Origin: CAZFER01 sp964517495
Lineage (GTDB): Bacteria > Hinthialibacterota > Hinthialibacteria > Hinthialibacterales > Hinthialibacteraceae
Assembly (NCBI GenBank): GCA_964517495.1
Contig: CAZFER010000053.1
Coordinates: forward strand, 1-46,641
DNA length: 46,641 nt
Reading direction: 5' to 3'
In this document: positions 8,491 to 17,311 of the stretch, piece after piece
How positions within the stretch are numbered: the stretch's first letter is position 1
Layout: each line of letters starts with the position of its first letter
Translations under genes and position numbers: made by a program
The notes under the pieces: generated by a model
The model's database searches: none
What the model saw: only the letters and a program-made list of their open reading frames with translations
What the model was told of the DNA's origin: nothing

Positions 8491-10311
8491 ATGAAACCGA
8501 CACCTATTACTCAACTCCTACCGATCTTAGTTACTTTGTTAGTTTTACCGATGTGTGTGCCCGCTGCTGAAATACAGCTCTTAACAGTTTCTCCACGGAT
8601 GGTGGAAATGGATGAGGGGGATTTATTTGATAAAACCGCATCCGGTTTTGCAATCGTCGAGATAGGTGGAAAAGTGTATTTGCAGGTTACTCCACGTGAT
8701 AATCCCGCCGATTGGACAAACATAAGCTGGTCATTTGATAGCCACCCCATCAATTCCGGCGTAGTATTTCAAGCAACAGATTCATTGTTGAACGCATTTC
8801 AACCTGATAAGGATGGCGAATATGCGGTTCGATTTACCGCAGATTACCAAGGCGATTCAGTTGTCCTTACAGGAACCATTCTAGCGGGTTATTACATTGG
8901 CGCTGGTGGCCTGGCGGGCGAATTACCGGGATGTGCCCTTTGTCACAGTGATATTGCACAGTCATGGAGCCAAACCGCTCATGCAAGTGTTTTTCAACGC
9001 TTTTTGAATGGTGAAGAAACCGGTCAGTATGATCTTTCTTTCTTCCAGTGGCATACATTGGGATTTGATCAAGATCCACTTGCTAAAAATGGGGGATTTG
9101 ATGATAAAGCCAATGAGCTTGGAGTGGATTTGAATGGATTGGTTGATCAAGTTGGGCAGGCCTATCAGTTACAGAATGATTCAGATCCGGCAAATGATCC
9201 TGACTTTTTTGCCGCTTTGCCTCGTCCTGTAAGAGCCAAAGCCAATGTTCAATGTGAAAGTTGTCATGGACCAGGGTCAAAACACTTTGGTACAATCGGT
9301 ACGATTGGTAATTCATGGTCAGCGCATGTTTGTTTGACATGCCATGATGATTTTGAACCGGTGGCGAAACCCGTTGCCCAAGACACCTCTGGCCATTCAA
9401 CCATAAATCCACTGTTTAGTGATTTCCCTGGTCTTTTAAAATCAGATTGTGCCAAATGCCACTCCGCGCAGGCTTTTGTGGCATTTGCGGTGGAAAACAA
9501 AGTTGATGAGTATCTCAATTCTGACGTTGAACCGCATGGTATAACATGTGCGGCTTGCCATGATCCCCATGAAAAGAATCACGCGAAAACCTTGCGTATT
9601 CAAGGTGATGTCACGCTTGAAGGAGGAGCGGTTTTTAAAGACGGTGGCCGTGGATCCATGTGCGTGGTTTGCCATGAATCGAGGGTGTATGCACCTTTAC
9701 AGACATACATCAATTCAAATCGAGGTGGTCCTCACTATGCCCCGCAAGCTGATATCACCCTAGGTATTAATGCCTGGGATTTTGGCGAACCATATGAAAC
9801 GGGTGAATCGATCCATAAACTGGTAGTGGAAGATACTTGTGTGGCCTGCCACATGGCGGATATTCCCGAGAATGGCTGGACAGAGGAAGAAGGAATACTC
9901 CTTGGCGGCCATAGTTTTAAAATGGCTAATCATCGCGGAACCAACGATCCATCTGATGATATAAACAATCTGCGCAATTCATGCTTGCCCTGTCATTTTA
10001 CGTTGACCAGTTTTGACAGACCCACACCGCCAGGAACTGATTTTGATGGTGATGGGCTGCATGAAGGCATTCAAACGGAAGTTCAGGGATTGCTGGATCA
10101 AATCGCTTCCATATTGATGGCTCGCTATTCAACGTTGGTGCGTCATCCTGATGGTGAACTTGAAGTCTCATCCCAGTTATTTTCTGTGCTCAGTTTTGAT
10201 GAAAAAGCCGTGATTCATAATTATCGTTTGGTGCAGCGGGATGGCAGCCTTGGCATTCACAATCCACGTTTTGCTGTAGGAGTGCTTCAACGCTCATTAA
10301 AAGCGCTTTGA
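8491..10311 (+). CDS. Octaheme cytochrome c with N-terminal Ig-like domain
   Basis: 606 residues with a signal peptide (cleavage near VPAAEI). Residues ~27-132 look like an immunoglobulin-like beta-sandwich, then eight CxxCH motifs follow: CALCH (Cys148), CESCH, CLTCH, CAKCH, CAACH, CVVCH, CVACH, CLPCH. The segment from GCALCHSDIAQSWSQTAHA to CESCHGPGSKHF is the pattern of the cytochrome c554/multiheme nitrite-reductase-like superfamily. The C-terminal ~100 residues lack hemes. An electron carrier on the periplasmic or cell-surface side is likely. It is transcribed away from the two cytochrome c/b fusions and followed within 65 bases by a beta-barrel gene. No good Shine-Dalgarno sequence is visible before the ATG, unlike most neighbours. 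Confidence 0.85.
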   Translation: MKPTPITQLLPILVTLLVLPMCVPAAEIQLLTVSPRMVEMDEGDLFDKTASGFAIVEIGGKVYLQVTPRDNPADWTNISWSFDSHPINSGVVFQATDSLLNAFQPDKDGEYAVRFTADYQGDSVVLTGTILAGYYIGAGGLAGELPGCALCHSDIAQSWSQTAHASVFQRFLNGEETGQYDLSFFQWHTLGFDQDPLAKNGGFDDKANELGVDLNGLVDQVGQAYQLQNDSDPANDPDFFAALPRPVRAKANVQCESCHGPGSKHFGTIGTIGNSWSAHVCLTCHDDFEPVAKPVAQDTSGHSTINPLFSDFPGLLKSDCAKCHSAQAFVAFAVENKVDEYLNSDVEPHGITCAACHDPHEKNHAKTLRIQGDVTLEGGAVFKDGGRGSMCVVCHESRVYAPLQTYINSNRGGPHYAPQADITLGINAWDFGEPYETGESIHKLVVEDTCVACHMADIPENGWTEEEGILLGGHSFKMANHRGTNDPSDDINNLRNSCLPCHFTLTSFDRPTPPGTDFDGDGLHEGIQTEVQGLLDQIASILMARYSTLVRHPDGELEVSSQLFSVLSFDEKAVIHNYRLVQRDGSLGIHNPRFAVGVLQRSLKAL

Positions 10312-10375
10312 GAGAAATAGATCGTTAAACAAAGAAATTTGATTATTGATATCGCTACATCGCGGGAATGGTCTC

Positions 10376-11770
10376 ATGAATGAAAAATATCTAAAAATCT
10401 TCAGTCTCTTAACCTGCTTGATCGTTTGTCTTATCCCAACGAAAGCATGGAGCCAGGAAACAGCGGATGAGGTGGATGACGTCACTAAAAGCGAATTATT
10501 TGGTTACATGGATATGTCAGGAAGCCTTTATTCGACCTTTCAATTTCGCAGTTTTGATAGCCGGGACGATAGCGATCTGTATCAATTCCTTTCCCTCGAA
10601 CTTGATGATATATACAAAGATACCATTGATGGGGCTTTCTCCATGATGTGGCATGAGAATCTGAATGGTGCGAATGCTTTAAAAGCAGGAGAGAATTACG
10701 ATCCATTTATCGATCTCGATTTGACCAACGATAGTAATCGATTTCGCTTTTTTACCGGATATGTTGATATAAAGAAAGTGTTTTTTGAAGACAGTTCGCT
10801 TCGATTAGGGCGTCAATATCTGGAAGAGATCGATCATGCCCATTTTGATGGCGCCACTTACCGCTTCAGCCCTATTGAATCACTCGATGTCACTCTCTTT
10901 GGCGGACGTCCGATTACCTATTATTCACCCACTAGCGGTGATTCTCTGTACGGTACCAATTTGCAGTATCAGTTCTCGCATACCACCAAGGCGGCAATGC
11001 GGTATTACCGTTATGATACGGATGAATATATCGACGATTTAGGGGCGGTAGAATTATGGCATATGTTTTCGCCCAGTGTACAATCTCATTTTGAGTTTTC
11101 ATTGTTGGATGGTGAACCCTATATCTTGCAATCCGACCTATACGCCCAATGGGATGAAATGGACTTTGATGTGGTGGCGCAACTCATTCGTTTATTTGAT
11201 GATGTTGGTGACCACACCATCAACTTTGATCCCTATTTCCCCTTGCTGAATAATTATGAACCATTTACCTATGGGGCGCTGAATGCAACCAAGGGATTGG
11301 GAGACTATTTTAGCCTGGTCGGTGGATTTGATATTCGACAATCGGATGATATTAATGATCCAGTGACGGGATTCACCAACCGCGATTATTGGCGGATAAC
11401 AGCTGGGGCGGAAGTGTATCCCACCAAACAATTGACGATTAGCGTGAATGGCGAATATTGGGATGTGGATGATGATGACCAATTCACCGGAATCACCGGC
11501 GAGATTGAATACCGACCCAATAAAAAATGGACCCTTACCGCTGGTGTGGATTATGGTGAGTATGTTCAGCATTATCGCGATGAATTTTTATATCTTTTTG
11601 GTCAAGACGAAACCTTCCGCATCACGCCGGATGCGATTACCTATTATGCGCGGGTACGCTGGAAACCCACATCCAAACTATACACGGGCATGACCTTTGA
11701 AGTGGAAGACAACGATTGGGATGAAGACGAGTGGTATTCACTCCGGCTCGAAATAGGGAGTCATTTCTAA
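10376..11770 (+). CDS. Outer-membrane beta-barrel protein of the cytochrome locus
   Basis: 464 residues from the ATG at 10376, preferred over an upstream in-frame TTG because the signal peptide starts directly (MNEKYLKIFSLL, cleavage near AWSQE). The rest is made of alternating amphipathic strands rich in Tyr/Trp/Asp with acidic turns, ending in LEIGSHF, a typical outer-membrane C-terminal Phe. It falls in the size range of porins able to hold a multiheme cytochrome. Its position between an octaheme and an 11-heme lipoprotein gene suggests the barrel of a porin-cytochrome conduit. It is not clearly MtrB: no N-terminal CxxC pair is seen. It overlaps none of its neighbours; the next ATG is 1 base after its TAA. 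Confidence 0.78.
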   Translation: MNEKYLKIFSLLTCLIVCLIPTKAWSQETADEVDDVTKSELFGYMDMSGSLYSTFQFRSFDSRDDSDLYQFLSLELDDIYKDTIDGAFSMMWHENLNGANALKAGENYDPFIDLDLTNDSNRFRFFTGYVDIKKVFFEDSSLRLGRQYLEEIDHAHFDGATYRFSPIESLDVTLFGGRPITYYSPTSGDSLYGTNLQYQFSHTTKAAMRYYRYDTDEYIDDLGAVELWHMFSPSVQSHFEFSLLDGEPYILQSDLYAQWDEMDFDVVAQLIRLFDDVGDHTINFDPYFPLLNNYEPFTYGALNATKGLGDYFSLVGGFDIRQSDDINDPVTGFTNRDYWRITAGAEVYPTKQLTISVNGEYWDVDDDDQFTGITGEIEYRPNKKWTLTAGVDYGEYVQHYRDEFLYLFGQDETFRITPDAITYYARVRWKPTSKLYTGMTFEVEDNDWDEDEWYSLRLEIGSHF

Positions 11771-11771
11771 C

Positions 11772-12719
11772 ATGAAACGATTAAAATCTTCATTTGCATT
11801 GGCAGGAATCATTATCTTAGGTTTATGGTCTGGCGGGTGTGATCCGGAACAGGCGAAATATACCTTTCCTCACAAACCCCACCATGAGTTTGAACTGAGC
11901 TGTGACATGTGCCACGAATTGGGCGAAACGACGGTATCGATGCCTTCATTTTTATCATGTACAACCTGCCATGAAGCGGATGATGAAGAGGTATTCGGTG
12001 GTTGTTTTTCATGCCATGAGCAACACAATGTTGAAATGGATGAGGATTCAGTTTTTAAACATGGTGAGCTGTTTCGTAAAACCCTGCCTGCGGGATGGCA
12101 TGATGTTAAATACAATCATGGTGAATACCTGGATGAAGATAGTGATTGCCTGGCTTGCCATGCCAATATTCCTGAATCAGAATTTTCATCGGTTGACAAT
12201 CTTCCTTCTATGGAAAAATCGATGGATGTGCATGAGGAATGGGGGCTTTCCAATGATTGCGCTGTATGTCACTTGGAAGTAAGTTTGGTTTCTGCACCGC
12301 CCAGCCATGATTCGAATTGGCCAAGACAGCATGGCCGCGTTTCTGAATTTTTTGACAAATCCAAATGTCTGCTTTGCCACCAGGAAGCCACGTGCAAGAT
12401 GTGCCATCAAACCCAAAAACCTAAAGACCATACCAACCTTTTCCGCCGCAAAACTCACGGCATCAAGGCAACCTTTGACCGCGCCCGCTGTGTGGTGTGT
12501 CACCGTGAGGATGAATGTATCATTTGTCACAAGGCTACTGCCGAACCGATGCCTGCAGCTCCCTACCATACACCAGGTGCTTCGTGCCTGTCCTGCCACA
12601 GCCCAATGGCAGCCAAAGGCCCAGCTCCTCGTCCACCGCAACGATTCCTGGTTCCCATGCCCCACCGCATGATGATGGGCGTGAGCTCCGAGAAGTGTTT
12701 GAGTTGTCATAGCTTCTGA
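11772..12719 (+). CDS. 11-heme cytochrome c lipoprotein
   Basis: 315 residues. The N-terminal signal ends in LWSGGCDPEQ, a plausible lipobox with Cys as acylated residue. Eleven CxxCH motifs follow (CDMCH, CTTCH, CFSCH, CLACH, CAVCH, CLLCH, CKMCH, CVVCH, CIICH, CLSCH, CLSCH), about one heme per 27 residues. This is similar in size and density to MtrA/decaheme cytochromes that insert into an outer-membrane barrel. Its start is 1 base after the stop of the barrel gene, so the two are translationally coupled and probably form one complex. Most likely the electron-carrying partner of the porin. The C-terminus ends on the last heme motif (CLSCHSF). Confidence 0.85.
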   Translation: MKRLKSSFALAGIIILGLWSGGCDPEQAKYTFPHKPHHEFELSCDMCHELGETTVSMPSFLSCTTCHEADDEEVFGGCFSCHEQHNVEMDEDSVFKHGELFRKTLPAGWHDVKYNHGEYLDEDSDCLACHANIPESEFSSVDNLPSMEKSMDVHEEWGLSNDCAVCHLEVSLVSAPPSHDSNWPRQHGRVSEFFDKSKCLLCHQEATCKMCHQTQKPKDHTNLFRRKTHGIKATFDRARCVVCHREDECIICHKATAEPMPAAPYHTPGASCLSCHSPMAAKGPAPRPPQRFLVPMPHRMMMGVSSEKCLSCHSF

Positions 12720-12831
12720 TATTAATTGATAGTCATCTTCTCATCGAACTAGAGGTTTGATGATAATTCCAAACAAGGAACAATGTGAAAATTGTTTTTG
12801 TATTCGTGAAATGAAGTGGAAAATAGATAAC

Positions 12832-12859
12832 TTGTATTATTGGTATTTACTTATAAAAT
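12832..12859 (+). promoter_or_regulatory. Putative promoter of the toxin-antitoxin pair
   Basis: TTGTAT (12832-12837) and TAAAAT (12854-12859) are spaced 16 bases apart just upstream of the toxin gene. The predicted transcript would begin near 12865, leaving only a short or absent leader. Confidence 0.4.
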
Positions 12860-12879
12860 AGGTGAATAAGTTGAATAGA

Positions 12880-13230
12880 ATGTATCCACGTAATATATGT
12901 TGGATAGGAGATTCTCTTAAAGTATTAAAAGAGTTTCCAAAACAAGTACAAAAAGATATTGGTGATGCTCTTAACGATGTTCAACATGGTGTAACTCCCC
13001 CGTTTGCAAAGCCTTTAAAAAATGTTGGTAACGGCGTTTTTGAAATTGTAAGTAGATTAGATAAAAATACTTATAGGACAGTATATACTTTTAAAATTGG
13101 GAGAGATGTGTATGTTCTACATGCTTTTCAGAAAAAATCTCATAAAGGAATAGAAACAGCGCAGAAAGACATTGATCTGATTAAAAAGCGTTACAGAAAA
13201 GCATTGGAGATAGAGAAAGGAAAAATATAA
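12880..13230 (+). CDS. HigB-like toxin (phage Gp49/RelE superfamily)
   Basis: About 116 residues. It fits the phage-derived Gp49-like (HigB) family of the RelE superfamily: ICWIGDSLKVLKEFPKQVQ at the start, then GVFEIVSRLDKNTYRTVYTF and YVLHAFQKKSHKGIETAQ. These are the ribosome-dependent mRNA endonuclease fold with Lys/Arg/His-rich active-site surface. The start is uncertain. ATG 12880 matches the family's usual N-terminus, while in-frame TTG 12871 and GTG 12862 are possible and the AGGTGA at 12860 is better spaced for TTG. The stop overlaps the next ATG by one base (TAATG), typical of toxin-first higBA operons. Base composition is more AT-rich than its neighbours, suggesting transfer. Confidence 0.85.
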   Translation: MYPRNICWIGDSLKVLKEFPKQVQKDIGDALNDVQHGVTPPFAKPLKNVGNGVFEIVSRLDKNTYRTVYTFKIGRDVYVLHAFQKKSHKGIETAQKDIDLIKKRYRKALEIEKGKI

Positions 13231-13559
13231 TGCCAACTGAAAGTGATTGTGGAGTCACAAAAAGCTGTGGTAATGTTTTTGCTGACCTAGGTCTTGAGGA
13301 TGCGGATGAGCTATTAATGCGTGCGGAACTGGGTCGTTCTATTCGTCTCATCTTGGAAAAGTGTGGTTATAAACAGCATGAAGCAGCCAATATATTAGGA
13401 GTAGCTCAATCAGAAATTTCCCAACTAATGAATGGGAGATATAATCTTTTTTCAGAAGGCCGGTTACTATCGTTTCTTAATAAATTGGATTATACTACTA
13501 CAATAAAAATAACTCCCACTAAAAAAGGTGAAAAACAACAGCAAGTTATTTACCCTTAA
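13230..13559 (+). CDS. HigA-like antitoxin, XRE-type helix-turn-helix
   Basis: 109 residues. A helix-turn-helix of the XRE/HTH_37 type covers about residues 33-85: LGRSIRLILEKCGYKQHEA, then GVAQSEISQLMNGR as turn and recognition helix. The C-terminal tail is basic. It lies one base overlapped with the toxin gene. It should neutralise the toxin and repress their shared promoter, as in other higBA pairs with the antitoxin second. No conserved terminator is seen before the convergent gene that ends at 13598. Confidence 0.85.
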   Translation: MPTESDCGVTKSCGNVFADLGLEDADELLMRAELGRSIRLILEKCGYKQHEAANILGVAQSEISQLMNGRYNLFSEGRLLSFLNKLDYTTTIKITPTKKGEKQQQVIYP

Positions 13560-13597
13560 TAACATGCAATCCTTTTATTTTTGCTACAAATTTCTCA

Positions 13598-15184
13598 TCA
13601 ATCTTTTATCACAATCTCAGCACGGTGGAACTCCAGGTCAATTACTCGTGGATTGCTGATTTTAAAGCCAATTACCTCGTTCTGATCGTTTCGGAAAAAT
13701 GAACCTGTCAATAATTCGGATTCGAGAAAGATGATCATGTCACGTCGTATGGTTCTGGCGGTGAAACTAAAATGCGGACCTCGTGGCCATACAAATTTAA
13801 GTAGATTATCTTCAAATTTGATGCGGCAAAAGCCATCCACCTCATCACTATAATACAGGCCAAGAAACTGCTGAGCATCCTCTGAACGTATTGAAATTTG
13901 GGCTGTTAGTGGTTTATCTGATTTATCCTTTTTACGGTTTTTGTTATAGATATCGCTTAAAAATGTGTTGAAAGTGAGATCAGGAGATGAGAGATTTTCA
14001 AAATTAGCTCCTAGTCCCATGCCACGAAGTGCCGGTTCATAATTGGAAAAATCGGAAATGTCAGTTGGTGGGTAATCTCGATAAATATCACCAATCTGCA
14101 GCGATTTTTCCAATAATACACTGGAATCAAGATCAGCACTGTTGGATAAAGTAATGATAGACAAATGTTGATGGGGATAACGAAGTAAATTGCCGTGGTA
14201 CCCACCCAAATCGCCTCCGTGGTAAACGATTTTATCACCGTTGTAATCACCGACAATCAGCCCTCCGGAATAGCCTGTGGGAGTACCGTTGTTTAATTCT
14301 CCAGATTGTTCCATGCGTAAAAATATACGGCGATCACCCACTTCTGGATCGTAAAAATTTTGATCCCACTTGGCCAAATCACGAACAGTGGAAATAATCC
14401 CTCCTTCTCCCACGCTGGAGAAGTTCAGAGGACTGATATTGTATCCACCCTCTGGACTTGGCTCATAGGGATCCGCATATCGTTCCACGATTTTTTTATG
14501 ATTATCGCGGCATTGAGTGTCCGTTATTCCCAATGGTTCGAAGATTCTTTCTTTGGCAAATTACGCAAATGATTGTCCACTCACACGAGCCACAATTTCT
14601 GCCAATAACATGTAACCTGTGTTGCTGTAAATGAAGTTTTCACCCGGCAGGAAATTGAGTGCACTCTGACGTGATACCAGATGCAAGGCTTGTTCTTTAT
14701 TGATCAAATCTTCCATCAGGTTCCAACCGCCAAAAACCATTAGACCGAAATAATCACGTAAACCGCTGGTATGGTATATTAAATGCTGGATGGTGATGGA
14801 TTCACCAAAATCAGGGAACTCGTCAATGTAAAGTTGGACCTCATCATGGAGTTCAAGCAAGCCATCCTTTTCCAATAAATAGATGGCAAATACTGTGAAT
14901 TGCTTGGTGTTGGAGCCGATTCGATAAATGGTATCAGGTGAATTGGGTATTCCAAACTTTAAACTCGCCATTCCAAAACTATTCTCATATACAAATTCCC
15001 CATCTTTTACCACAGCCACTGAGCAGCCTGGGGTGTCAGTTCTATCCCACTTCCGAAACAATCGATCGACACGTTCATTGAATTCATATGCTTGAGTGGG
15101 GATACAGAAGAGTATAAATACTGCATATGCAATAATATGGTAATGAATACGTTTAGGCACACGCATATAGTGAGAGGGAATCAT
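13598..15184 (-). pseudogene. Serine hydrolase (class C beta-lactamase family) with in-frame TAA stop
   Basis: Two ORFs in the same frame make one 528-codon gene. Only the TAA at 14561-14563 (codon 208) separates them. The first part has a signal peptide (cleavage near PTQAYE), the catalytic SNTK (Ser91, Lys94) and the YSN motif (Tyr186). The second part continues FAKERIFEPLGITDT, the normal family sequence, and later HGGDLGG, the third active-site motif. At the stop, family members carry a residue such as Glu between QSFA and FAKE, so one GAA to TAA change explains it. The gene has a good AGGAGGGG site. It is either a fresh pseudogene, a read-through case or a sequencing error. Intact, it would be a periplasmic DD-peptidase or esterase-like enzyme. 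Confidence 0.85.
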
Positions 15185-15267
15185 GGTTTACCCCTCCTTC
15201 CAAAAAGTGGATAAAACGATATGTGTTATTCCTTTTACGGTTGAGATGCAAGAAAGTTCCGATTTAT

Positions 15268-17262
15268 TTATTCATTGAATCGCATAAGAAAACCGGTCCA
15301 ATTAAAGTTGCGGTTGAAATAATTGGTCAGGCGGACAACAATTTCGTTTTTACCTTGCTTTAATGGGATTGGAAAGGATGTGGTTTCGAAGCCATTAAAA
15401 TGCTGGCCGCCTTTAAAAACACATTCATTGTTGATCCACACCTCGATGGGATCATCATGGGCGAATACGCATTCGATGGTTTTTGCTTTATCGCTGTCTA
15501 CAAACCGGCGGGCTAAGAAGGCATGGCCATTGCCACCCAGCTCAATTTCGCCGGCAATCTTGGTTTTGTGGCGGCCTATATAGGTTAAATTCAGCATTGG
15601 TCCAACAGACCACTCTTTCATCCAGCCAGCAGTGAAGGTTTCATTAAGCAGTCTGCATTCATATTCCTTCCCCTCATCCAGTTCATCCACGGAAGGAAGA
15701 ACTGAAAAGCATTCTACGGTGGCGTTTCCAACGTTATCATGGGGAATCGGAACCGGCCCGAATACATCCCACTCGGTGGATTCACTTCGTGCACCATCTG
15801 CCAAGGTGGTATCGGCGGGAGTATCCTGATACCAAACCACCACACTTTCGGGGTTCAAATCGGCAAAAGCCCCCCATTCAATGGCGATTGATTCTTTGAA
15901 GGGATATACATTTTCCAAGTGATGGCGATAACGTCCCTCATCATTGGTATGTGCCACCGCATATGGGTGATGGGCACCTTTGCCGAACCAGGCGAAGGTA
16001 AAGTAATCCTCACCGTTGATGCCATGCAAATAGGCGGGATTATCCCCTTCGCCATCGATCACGGCAAAGTCGCCCCCGCCGTGGTCATGGCCGGTTTTAT
16101 ATAATGTCATCCCCACCCAATGGCCCTGGCCACGAAGATAAAGCACCTGATGCAGCCGGTGGCCGTTGGTGTTATCAGTTTTTTGATGAAGGGCATGAAA
16201 ATAACCCCAAGAGGGCGCAAATGCCGGTACCTGCTCCGCTTCGACTTTGCCCGACAGTTTAACTTGCTCATCCCCATCATTTCTTATTAAAAGATCAAAG
16301 CTGTTTTTAAAAGGCATGGGAAAGTAGCAACTGCTGTCATTTGGTGTATGTTGATAAAAAGCGGCTCCTTTGAAGGGGCCGAAGAAGCGGTCCACAGGCG
16401 TGTTAACGGCATTATCAGGGTGATCTTCATAACGTATTATCATCTGTAAATTTGACTCTTCCGGCCATTTTAACCGTAATTCACGGACAATGGCGGGACC
16501 TTCCAAATGAGCAAAGGTCAACGTTTCGCCTGGATTAAGGGGAACATCCTTAAAATCATCAACCGTTCGTTCTAACGTCGATGAAGATCCTCGGCGATGC
16601 TGATGGGGCAGGCCAACATAAGACAAAGAGAGATCTTCGCCATTATCTTCACTTATTAATCGCGCTCCATTTAAACGGGTATCGTTCAGGCGATAATCAA
16701 TCTGGCAAAACCATAGCCAAAATCGGGGGACACGCTGGACCACATCGATGCGTATGCTTTTTTCAAAGGGGATGGGTAAGTAAAAGTTGAAATCACGATT
16801 CCCCAAGGGGACATGATTAGCGGGCGCTACGGGTACATTAAAATTTTCCGCTGCTTGGATTAAGGCAACGTCAGTTCCTTTTATGCTGGGTGTTTTTTCA
16901 CCATCGATATAGAATTCCCAATCAAAATAGGGTTCGCCACCTCCGCGGGTTGACCAGATATGTCGGATTGAACCCGAGCCTTCCACATCCAACAGGGTGT
17001 ATCGATAGCCATCACCGGTCCACACGCCTGCATGGCGATCGGGGCTTTCCACAAAACTGTTTTTCCCCGGGCGATAGTCTTGGAGCACGAATAGACTGTC
17101 TAATGCACCCTGGCGCCACTGGGCAGGATCCACAGCCACCGGTTTTTCTTTCTCCACTTTTTCTTGTGGCTGTTCTATTGGTTTCATGTGGGCACAACCC
17201 ACCACAAGAAGAAGTAAAAGAATGAAATGAAAGGTTTTTATCATACCAATAGATTGAGTCAT
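15268..17262 (-). CDS. DUF2961 (GH172-like) lipoprotein
   Basis: 664 residues. The signal LLLLLVVGCAHM gives a clear lipobox. The N-terminal half shows DUF2961 features, namely EGSGSIRHIWSTRGG and FDWEFYIDGEKTPSI, followed by RNDTRL-like strands. DUF2961 proteins now belong to glycoside hydrolase family 172, known for fructofuranosidase and arabinofuranosidase activity; the substrate here is unknown. The last ~130 residues form an extra domain ending KQGKNEIVVRLTNYFNRNF, which resembles a carbohydrate-binding galactose-binding-like fold. GGGAGA precedes the ATG at 17262; a second ATG at 17244 would also keep the signal. It stands about 50 bases downstream of the PaaK-type gene and may be the last gene of that transcript or separate. 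Confidence 0.75.
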   Translation of the reverse strand: MTQSIGMIKTFHFILLLLLVVGCAHMKPIEQPQEKVEKEKPVAVDPAQWRQGALDSLFVLQDYRPGKNSFVESPDRHAGVWTGDGYRYTLLDVEGSGSIRHIWSTRGGGEPYFDWEFYIDGEKTPSIKGTDVALIQAAENFNVPVAPANHVPLGNRDFNFYLPIPFEKSIRIDVVQRVPRFWLWFCQIDYRLNDTRLNGARLISEDNGEDLSLSYVGLPHQHRRGSSSTLERTVDDFKDVPLNPGETLTFAHLEGPAIVRELRLKWPEESNLQMIIRYEDHPDNAVNTPVDRFFGPFKGAAFYQHTPNDSSCYFPMPFKNSFDLLIRNDGDEQVKLSGKVEAEQVPAFAPSWGYFHALHQKTDNTNGHRLHQVLYLRGQGHWVGMTLYKTGHDHGGGDFAVIDGEGDNPAYLHGINGEDYFTFAWFGKGAHHPYAVAHTNDEGRYRHHLENVYPFKESIAIEWGAFADLNPESVVVWYQDTPADTTLADGARSESTEWDVFGPVPIPHDNVGNATVECFSVLPSVDELDEGKEYECRLLNETFTAGWMKEWSVGPMLNLTYIGRHKTKIAGEIELGGNGHAFLARRFVDSDKAKTIECVFAHDDPIEVWINNECVFKGGQHFNGFETTSFPIPLKQGKNEIVVRLTNYFNRNFNWTGFLMRFNE

Positions 17263-17311
17263 TGTTCTCCCCAGGTAACGTGGATAGGTTTAGGTATTCT
17301 AACAATCAACT

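Noticed and set aside
13598..14533. An independent 311-residue protein starting MGITDTQCRD
   Set aside because: No ribosome site and the start lies in the middle of the conserved hydrolase motif; it is the second half of the interrupted gene.
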